Source of the DNA: Bimuria novae-zelandiae CBS 107.79
Taxonomy: Eukaryota > Ascomycota > Dothideomycetes > Pleosporales > Didymosphaeriaceae
Direction of reading: 5' to 3'
Assembly (NCBI GenBank): GCA_010015655.1
Contig: ML976710.1
Location: forward strand, 42,133-106,132
Length of the DNA stretch: 64,000 nt
A program made the position numbers and the translations under genes. The notes under the pieces are model-generated. The model saw nothing but the letters and a program-made list of their open reading frames with translations, did no database searches and was not told where the DNA came from. Positions 56,417 to 64,000 of this stretch are shown one piece after another. Every line of letters starts with the position of its first letter. Position 1 is the first letter of the stretch.

Positions 56417-58516
56417 CCATGTCCGTGCGCGTGATGCGCGGATTCGCGTAATGCGCGGGCAAAACTATAAACGCTCTATTAAAAATAAGGCTATAGAACT
56501 ACCCACGATTAATATTATTATAAGATTTTCTTATAAGGTAATAAGTTAATAGCTACGATTTATTTGCACTATTTAAATCTATTTAGAAGCTTGATATTGC
56601 GGCGGCTGCGTGTAGATTTGATCGGGGCAGTAGATGCGCCCTCTGAGGCCTCTCTAACATCTGCAGTATTAATAACACGTTTCTGACGTTTTCTGCTCTG
56701 TAGAGATGGCTGAGAGGCCTTTCTCTTACCCTTTTGGGATAATTGTAGAGCTTTTTCTGCGTTGCGGGTAGACTTCTAGGTAGCGTGCTAAGCTGCCTTT
56801 TTAGCCTTCTCCTTCTCCTTTGCCTTCTTAGCTGCCTCTCGCGCAGCACGTTTTTCCTGCTAGATTTTTTCCTTATATAACTTAGCTACTTTCTTTAGCT
56901 TTGCTATTTTTTCTTTTTAAAGCTACTACTACTTATCTTCTTACTCTTTAATAGATTAATAAACACGTGCCTCCTTACCTTCCTTAGTAACTATAGGACT
57001 ACTCTACTATAATACTCCTAACGCTACTAAAGATCTAGAGTCTTACCCTTCTTTTTACGCTTTTGCTTTGTTAATAGCGCCTGCCTTAGTCTATTATTAT
57101 TATACTAGAGCAGCTTATTTTGCATAGAAAGGTAGTAGAGCGACTAATAAAGCTTCTATATATCTTTATTACTCTAATCTTTAACTATAGAGCGTATAAG
57201 TCTATCTATCTTTCTTTAGTTATAATTACTAAGCCCTAATAAAGAGCTATCGCCTAATTCCTAATTATAGGTAAACCTATTAAGGATAGGATTAGGATTA
57301 GGTAATAATATACTTATTACTCTAAAAGAGCTAAGGATAGTTAATTTCTTAAAAAAGGCCTTTTACGTATTCTAGAATAAGGGGAAGAAGTTACCTTTTA
57401 TAATAAAAGCTAGCCCTTAGCTTCTATAAAGGTATCGTAATAGCTCTACTAAGTAGGCTATTAATAGAGGCTTAAACATCGCAACGTTAAGTAGCTAAAG
57501 CGTATAAGTTAAATAAGGAGGCAGGATAGCAAGTAGGATTTTATTTTAATTATAATAGTTAATAAAGTCTATAGTAATATAAGATCCGTGGCTATCTATA
57601 ATTAAAAGTTAATATAATTATCGAGTCTTCTCTTTTATATAGCGATCGAACACCTATTTAAGCTAGGCAAGCCTAATATTGTTATTTATCTAGCTAGAGG
57701 GTAATAAGGTAATAAAGACTTCGTGTTCTCCTGCCTTAATATCCTCTACCTAGCTTAATTAGATGCCCTTGTTGGCAGCCTTATAAATAAGGCTTAGTGG
57801 CAGAGCTAATTTATTAGCGTAAATACATGCCAGGAGCGTGATCCACGCGCGATTGCTATTCTAGAGTAATGCCCTAACCTCCTTCTTCTCCTATATTCGT
57901 CTGCTAAATATCCTCTTTAATCTACTAATAATACTAATTAGGCAGCCTTTTTTTATCTATATTATAGATAAAATAAGGATCTATGCGATATTAATTAATC
58001 TTATTATATAAAAAGTAGAAATAGAGACAATATTTATCTACTAAATTAGTGTTGTGGCGATTGCTGTCTATGGCGACTATCTATTATAAGATTAGATAAA
58101 TACTATATTAGTTAATAAAGCGGGTAACCTAGCTCTTGCTAACTAGCTTTTTTGCTATTATAGAGGTAAAATTCTGTATTATCTCTTTTGTAGGAGGTGT
58201 ATATCTCTCTATAAGTCCTTTAATATATTGTACAAGCTCCTGCTTTTGCTATAAGGTGAGCTTTTACTAGCTAGAGTTCTTAACTTGTATAGGGCGCGTT
58301 ATCCCCCGATGCCTTTAGATTAATATAGACTATATAACACTATATTTAGTAGCAGTTTTTGTGTACAAGAAAGTTTCGCCTAGCTTTAGTAATTTAATAT
58401 TATTAATTATAGCTTAAATTAGTTCTATATTAATAGAGTTGTTGCGTATTAAAAGTAGGGTGTTTTGGTGTTCCCCGCGCATCACGCGAATCCGCGCATC
58501 ACGCGCACGGACACGG
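56417..58516 (-). mobile_element. TIR element A (pogo/Fot-type), 2,100 bp
   Basis: Left end CCATGTCCGTGCGCGTGATG, right end ...CATCACGCGCACGGACACGG, with inner ATTCGCGTAATGCGCGG repeats. TA on both sides (56415-56416, shared with element D, and 58517-58518). Transposase remnant on the minus strand. TIRs are close to those of element C. Confidence 0.9.
56580..58400 (-). pseudogene. Transposase of element A
   Basis: Minus strand: YNIDKKGCLISIISRLKRIF (first catalytic Asp), LLACIYANKLALPLSLIY, IIDSHGSYITIDFINYYN with the second Asp intact, LPPYLTYTLQPLNVAMFKPL, then a basic Lys/Ala-rich C-terminus ending LSQKGKRKASQPSLQSRKRQ and KRVINTADV. This is the DDE_1 (pogo/jerky-like) family with the charged tail usual in fungal copies. 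Stops of RIP type. Confidence 0.75.
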
Positions 58517-58525
58517 TATACTATA

Positions 58526-60660
58526 CCGTGTCTCGGCAGTCAGTGCGCAACATCACTCAATGCGCAACCCCAACATAATCGCGACGTTAACAATATAAGG
58601 CTATAGAGCTCCACACAAAAGCTATTATTACAAGATTTTTTAGTAGAGAGATTTCCTAGGTCTGTAGATAATTGCTAGCGACTTAGATTTTAAATATCTA
58701 CTTAGTATTCTAACTAGATAGCTATTACGCGATAATAGTGTTAATAGCGTAAATACTACTATATTAACGCGTATAGGTGCTAGCGCAGATTTCTTCCTCT
58801 TTATAACCTTATAAGTAGCTTTTAAGGCTCTCTAACTTCCCTTTTTAGCAATTTTAAGATGTCCTTAAAGTTATTATTAAGCCTTACAAGCCTATTAATA
58901 AAAGTATTACTTAGTAGCCTAATTAGCTCTCTTCTTAGCGCGCGTATTTTTAGCTACTACCCGCATAACGCGCCTTTCCTAAAGTAAATAAGCTTTAAGC
59001 TATTTATTAGCTCTCTATATCTCTTATTACTAACTTTTTTAGAGTTATAATTATTCCTTTTTAGCTTCTTATTAACTAAGAAAATCGTGCGCTCTTTATA
59101 CTTAAGTAAGTAATTAGAAAATAGCTCCTCTATGCCACTCCTTAGGTTGCTCTAAGGGTAGAGTCTTACCCTTTATTTAACGCTATTTTTTATTCCTTAA
59201 GGCTTTTTAAAGGCCCTTATTCTCGTGCTTTAAGAGTTACTTTTATATAAAAATTAAGTATATTGTCTAGCTAAGCTTACGCGACTCCTTAGTCGTAATA
59301 TCCTTAATAGTAGAGCGTAATAGTCGTTCTATTTTACGCTAATCTAATACGCTAAGTACTAATATAGAGCTCTTTTATAATCTTACCTTTAGAGAGGACT
59401 CCTTATTAAATTGCTTAAAAATAAGTATAGGATCTAGCAGCGAGATACCTATATACTTAAAAGCCTTAGTAATTAATTATAGCGTAACTAACGTAGTCTA
59501 GACCTTTTAGAAAAATATAAAAAAGTTTCTTTTAGTAACTATTAATAGTCCTTAGCTCTTATATAGATAGGCGTTAAGCTCGTTAGAGCAGGTAACTAAG
59601 AGAGACTTAAATATATATACGTTAAGAGGCTACAACGTATGCGTTAAATAAAGGGGAAATATAGCTAGAAAGATCTTATTCTAGTTATAATAGTTAATAA
59701 AATCTATAGTAACGTAAGACTTATAGCTATTAAGGATTAGAAGTTAATATACTTATTAAGCCTTTTTAGCTTTCTCTCTTGTATAGTAATTAAACACTTA
59801 TTAAAGCTATTAAAGGCCTATCTTGTTGTTTAACTAGCTAGAGGGAGATAAGGTAATAAAGACTCTATAGTATTAAGGATTAATTTCCTTTACCTAGCTT
59901 AATTATAGGCTCCCGGCGTTAGATTAATAGATTAGTAATAGATTAATAGTAGATCCGTCGGCGCATATACATGCGATAATTAAGATCTACTTATAGCTAC
60001 TATCCTATATAGATTACCTTACTAAGTAACTTTTATATAAAGGCCTGTCAAAGATCCTTTTTAAGTAGCTAGTAATACTAAGGAGGAAGCCTTTCTTATC
60101 TATATTATAATAGTAATAAGACTCTATACTATACTTCGCGATTTTATTATGCAAAAGCTTAAAGTAAAGCTTATATTTTACCTCTAAATTAGCGTTATAG
60201 TAAGTACTATTAATTTTAATTATCTAGCGTAATATTAAGGCGTTGCTGTTACGCTTAATAAGGTAATTAACCTAAAATATACTTACGTCTTTTTAAGTAA
60301 TATAAGACGCAAAGTTCTGTATTATTTACCGTATAGGAGGAAGGCCACGTTTGGTAAGGCGTTTAATATATTGTAGGAGCTACTTTTCTTATTATAGGCT
60401 AAGTATATGGCGCGAAGTATTCGTAATTGCACGCGCCTACGTGATGCGTTAGTGCCTACGTATTAACGTAAAATATATAACGCTAAATTATTTTATAATT
60501 TTATTATATAATAAAAATTCTCTTAGTTTTTATAATTTGATTACTGCTATCGCGGCGTTAATTAGGTCTATATTGGTAGAGTTGTGGCGCGTTAAAGTAG
60601 GTGCGCTATCACGCGGGGTTGCGCATTGAGTGATGTTGCGCACTGACTGCCGAGACACGG
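58526..60660 (-). mobile_element. TIR element B (pogo/Fot-type), 2,135 bp
   Basis: Ends CCGTGTCTCGGCAGTCAGTG and ...GACTGCCGAGACACGG. TIRs are at least 43 bp and almost perfect (through GCGCAACATCACTCAATGCG). TA at 58524-58525 and 60661-60662. Separated from element A by only seven bases (TATACTA, including both TAs). TIR differs from A and C beyond CCGTGTC. Confidence 0.92.
58650..60560 (-). pseudogene. Transposase of element B, RIP-saturated
   Basis: Minus strand around 60130-59800: YYYNI-RKGFLLSI (D-to-N), a CADGSTINLLLIY-type block, VFITLSPSS-LN, then a YITIDFINYYN-like stretch near 59720. Same family as A and C by motif order. Much more heavily mutated than its terminal repeats. Confidence 0.6.
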
Positions 60661-60662
60661 TA

Positions 60663-62761
60663 ACGTGTCCGTGCGCGTGATGCACGGATTCGCGTGATGC
60701 ACGTACAACACCATAGCAGCTCTACGAGAAATGAGGCTATAGAGCTACGTATAGTAGCGAATATTGCGAGATTTTTTAGTGGCGTGCTCTATTAATGCTT
60801 GCGATCAACCTGCGCTACTGATATCTACTTAGAAGCTTAACGTTGCGGCCGCGCCGCGTAGTCTTGGTTGGAGCTGCTAATGCGGCACCTGAGGCGTCTG
60901 CAGTAACTACAGCGTTAACCACACGTTTCTGACGCTTGTTGCTCTATGTGGATGGCTGCGATGCCTTTCTCTTACCCTTTTGGGCAGATTGTAGAGCTTT
61001 TGCGGCGTTACAAGCCTTCCTTTCGCGGGCGCGCTCTGCTGCCTTCTCAGCCCTCTCCTTCTCCCTGGCTACCTTGGCTGCCTCCCGCGCCACACGCTTC
61101 TCCTCTGCAATTTTTTCCTTGCATAGCTTAGCTTCCTTCCTTAACTTAGCTATCTTAGCTTTTTAAAGTCTCTGCTCCTTCTCCTCTTGCTTCTTTATAG
61201 ACTAACGTACACGCGCCTCCCTAACCTTCCTTAGTAATTAAAAAACTACCCCTTTATAGTATTCTTAACGTTACTAAAGGTTAAGAAGCTTTCCCTTTTT
61301 TTTTTTATACTTCTTCCTAACTAATAGCGCTTCCTTTAGCCCGTTAATTTTATAGCAAAGGAGCTTGTTTTAAATAAAGATATAGTAAAGTAAGTAGCTA
61401 AGCTTCTGCGCGTCCTTACTGCTCTAGTCCTTTACTATAGATTATATAAGGCGATCTAGTTTACGCTAGTTAGATCCGCTAAGTACTAACGTAGAGCTCT
61501 CTCGCAATACCTGCTTATTTAGAGTAGTATTAGTAAACCTTTTAAGTATAACCTCTAGATTAAATAGTAATATACTAGTTACTTTAAAAGACTTAAGTAT
61601 CGTCTCTTCCTTAAAGGAGCTTATCTACGCCTTTTAGAAAAGGGGGAAGAAGTTGCCTTTCTTAATTAAGACTAGGCTTTAGCTTTTTTAGAGGTAGGTT
61701 ATAAGCTTAGCTAAGTACGCTAATAAGAAAGGCTTAAAAAGTATTATATTAAGTAGCTAGAGCGTATGCGTTAAATAAGGGGGAAGTATAGTTAAGAGGA
61801 TCTTATTCTTATTATAGTAATTAATAAAATCTATAGTAACGTAAGATCTATAGCTATTAAGGATAAGTAGCTAGTAAGATTATTAAGCTTTTACCTTTAT
61901 ATAGCAATTAAACACCTGCTCAAGCCAGGCAAGACTAATATTATTATTTATCTAGCCTAATAATAATAAGGTAATATGCAAGCCATGCTTTCCTGCCTTA
62001 ATATTTTTAACCTAGCTTAATTATATAGCCTTATTAGTCGCCTAATAGATAAGGCTTAGTGGTAAGGCTACTCTATCCGCGCATACACATGCTAGGATAG
62101 TAACCTATTTATAAGACCTATCTTAGAGAGATGCTCTAACCTCCTTCTTCTCTTACATCTGTCTGCTAAACACCCGTTTTAATCTACTAATAATACTAAT
62201 TAAGCAGCCCTTTTCATCTATATTATACGTATAATAAGGCTTAATATTATATTCCTTAATTTTATTATATAGGAAGTTAAAATATAGGCTATATTTATTG
62301 CCTAAGTTAGCGTTATAGTAATTACTGTCCATACTAGCTGCCTATTAAGAGATTAGGTAGATACTATATTAGTTAATAAAGTAAGTAACCTAGCTCTTAC
62401 TTACTAGTTCTTTAGCTATTATTAACGCGAAATTTCGTATTATCTCTTTCGTAGGTGGTAAGTAACGCGCTATAAGTCCCTCTATGTATTTAATAAGCTC
62501 TGCCTCTTGTTATGGAGTAAGCTTTTATTGGTTGGTAATCTTTGATGCGTGCGACTGTGTAACTGCGCGGTGCCGCCGCGATAGAGTTAAGCGCTCAACG
62601 CCATGCTCGTTAGCTATTTTCGTATAACAGAGTTCATCGCTGGGATCTAGCGAGTCTATCTCTGCAAGCGCATCGTCAATTGGAGCCATATTGGTGGAGT
62701 TGTGTGGTGTGGAAGTTTGACATGTTTTCGGGCCGAGCGTGCATCACGCGCACGGATACGT
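60663..62761 (-). mobile_element. TIR element C (pogo/Fot-type), 2,099 bp
   Basis: Left end ACGTGTCCGTGCGCGTGATG and right end ...CATCACGCGCACGGATACGT. TA at 60661-60662 (shared with B) and 62762-62763 (shared with the Fot1-like element). Close relative of element A. Confidence 0.92.
60830..62689 (-). pseudogene. Transposase of element C
   Basis: Start at ATG 62689: APIDDALAEIDSLDP then ELCYTKIANEHGVERLTLSR with an HTH_psq fold, RRHRAVTQ, and an ELIKYIEGLIARYLPPTKE region of the CENP-B-type HTH. The DDE core has YNIDEKGCLISIISRLKRVF (Asp and Glu intact), SYVTIDFINYYNKNKILLTI and LPPYLTHTL. The C-terminus is a Lys/Glu/Ala-rich coil with EKIAEEKRVAREAAKVAREK and AEKAAERARKE, best preserved at 60930-61170. 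Stops of RIP type interrupt the middle. Confidence 0.78.
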
Positions 62762-62763
62762 TA

Positions 62764-64000
62764 AGTCGGGCACCCTAGTTTCCGACACCCCATAGTTTCC
62801 GACAGCCCCGCAACCTCGCCCCCCACCATGCACCACAACCAAATATTAACTTTAAATAACTTAATTCTTTACTAATTTTAAAAATATTTTTTGCACTATT
62901 TTTGCTGCCTTTAAATAGCTAGATATATAGAAGAAGATGTCTAGAATACGCTTACAGATCTTAAATCTAGGGTCGCTTTAGCTACTACTACTACCTAACA
63001 CGGGGTCCTACGCAACACTCTTTACGGCTACTTTAATAGTGCCTAACCCTATTAGTACGCTTACGATAGTGAATAATAGCTTATAACTATTTAAAAAGAG
63101 CTTTTAGAGAAATAAATTCTTTAGCAAAAGGCCCTTAGTTATACGCTAACGCACGCGTAAGTATAGGCTATTATAATTACTATTTTTAAGTAATAGGGTA
63201 ACTATAAGAACCTAAGAAAGAAGTGGACTAGTTACTTTATATAATGCTACCTAGCTATTAAATTAAAGTTAGGTTGCTGGACTAGCTAGGAACGCGTAAA
63301 TAAGGCTACTCTAGAAAATATTAGGCACTTATTTAACCTGTATAAAACGGTAAGCTAGATTCCCCCCCGGCGCAGGTATAATGCTAACAAGGGCGGTATT
63401 ATAGAGGGCTAAGGCATTAATAGGCTTGTTATAGGCTCCTTGCAAGAGAGTCTAAACACTATACTAGTTAAGATAATAAATACCTATATTTAGACCTCTA
63501 TAGTAGAGTGTATCTCTGCGCTCGGCATCGCTCTAGACCCCCTTATTATCTTTAAGGCTAAGAGCATCCAGGATTAGTGGTTTAAGAAGGAGTTTTTAGC
63601 TTAAAACTTAGGCTAGCATGTTACCTTTTTGTAAAATAAATAGACGAGTAATAACATCGCTGTTAAGTGGCTAGAAAAGGTGTTTTTACCACAGACTAAG
63701 CCTAATAATCCCTTTAAGGCACGGTTACTTATCGTTAATAGCTATAGTAGTTATACTTTAAACAAATTTATAACTATATATTACTTAAATAATATCTACT
63801 TACTCTTTTTCCTTGCCTATACTTTACATCTACTCTAGCCTTTAGATTTAGGCTGTTTCTTAAGTCTGAAGGCGGCGTATCGGCGCTTTATCGGCGAATA
63901 TACAGCTTAGATAGATAAAATAAAGCTTGGGAAGGCTAAGTTTCTTAAATTTTATGTAAAAGTACGTAAAATCGGCCTTCAAGAGCAGTGCATCTAATCT
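62764..64000 (+). mobile_element. Second Fot1-like element, cut by window edge
   Basis: Left TIR AGTCGGGCACCCTAGTTTCC with a second GTTTCCGACA motif matches the Fot1-like element at 35697-37625 (which is inverted relative to it), and is preceded by TA shared with element C. Transposase on the plus strand. The right end is outside the window. Confidence 0.88.
62930..64000 (+). pseudogene. Fot1-like transposase, partial
   Basis: Plus strand: a leader resembling the start of the first Fot1-like copy, HTH region (about 63060-63300), then FLPQTKPNNPFKARLLIVNS at about 63690-63735 and the segment LHLL-PLDLGCFLSLKAAYRR near 63820-63885. D-to-N and CAG/TGG-to-TAG changes show RIP. Confidence 0.7.

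Noticed and set aside
60936..61166. 76-codon plus-strand frame
   Set aside because: Antisense to the Lys/Ala-rich C-terminus of element C's transposase; Ala/Ser/Leu-rich as expected for such a shadow.

Overview
The window reads as a transposon graveyard from a filamentous ascomycete; a Dothideomycete is a guess, not shown. Three things point there: short GT-AG introns in the genes, the transposon families present (Fot1/pogo, hAT, Tad-like LINE, Ty1/copia, Ty3/gypsy, a tyrosine-recombinase retroelement), and a strong signature of repeat-induced point mutation (RIP). Across most of the sequence CA and TG dinucleotides are nearly absent, TA is in excess and CG survives. Old reading frames remain legible but carry TAG/TAA stops where CAG, CAA or TGG would be expected.

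Layout. 1-486: open N-terminal part of a Tc1/mariner-type transposase, cut by the window edge. 626-4832: RIP-degraded tyrosine-recombinase retrotransposon. 5019-5198: solo copia LTR. 5199-14300: an old copia-type element split by a complete but degenerate copia (5725-11542, TSD GATAG). 14330-17100: hairpin-rich GC island, then gypsy debris. 17137-20525: gene island with a divergent pair, an MFS monocarboxylate-type transporter and a branched-chain aminotransferase (BCAT). The BCAT has four exons; its second intron has lost the GT donor. 20600-28860: chromodomain-type gypsy plus a short LTR element with an unrecognised internal frame (25385-27233, TSD ATAAC). 29212-30490: four-exon fungal rhodopsin-domain (PTH11/SAT4-like) membrane protein, followed by gene-poor DNA and a 68-bp minisatellite. 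31986-39557: the youngest copia (near-identical LTRs, TSD TGTTC), carrying a 1,929-bp Fot1-like element (TSD TA). 40431-49083: gypsy, LINE, gypsy, LINE, with a 3,155-bp hAT in the last LINE. 49084-64000: five TIR transposons placed almost end to end at TA dinucleotides, the first interrupted by a copia with TSD CCTAC.

Only three loci look like host genes, all in DNA with normal CA/TG content. The MFS and BCAT genes share a roughly 0.5-kb promoter that contains a CGG/CCG palindrome, so co-regulation is plausible. No rRNA, tRNA or CRISPR array was seen. Coordinates inside RIP-degraded elements are approximate unless tied to a terminal repeat and target duplication.
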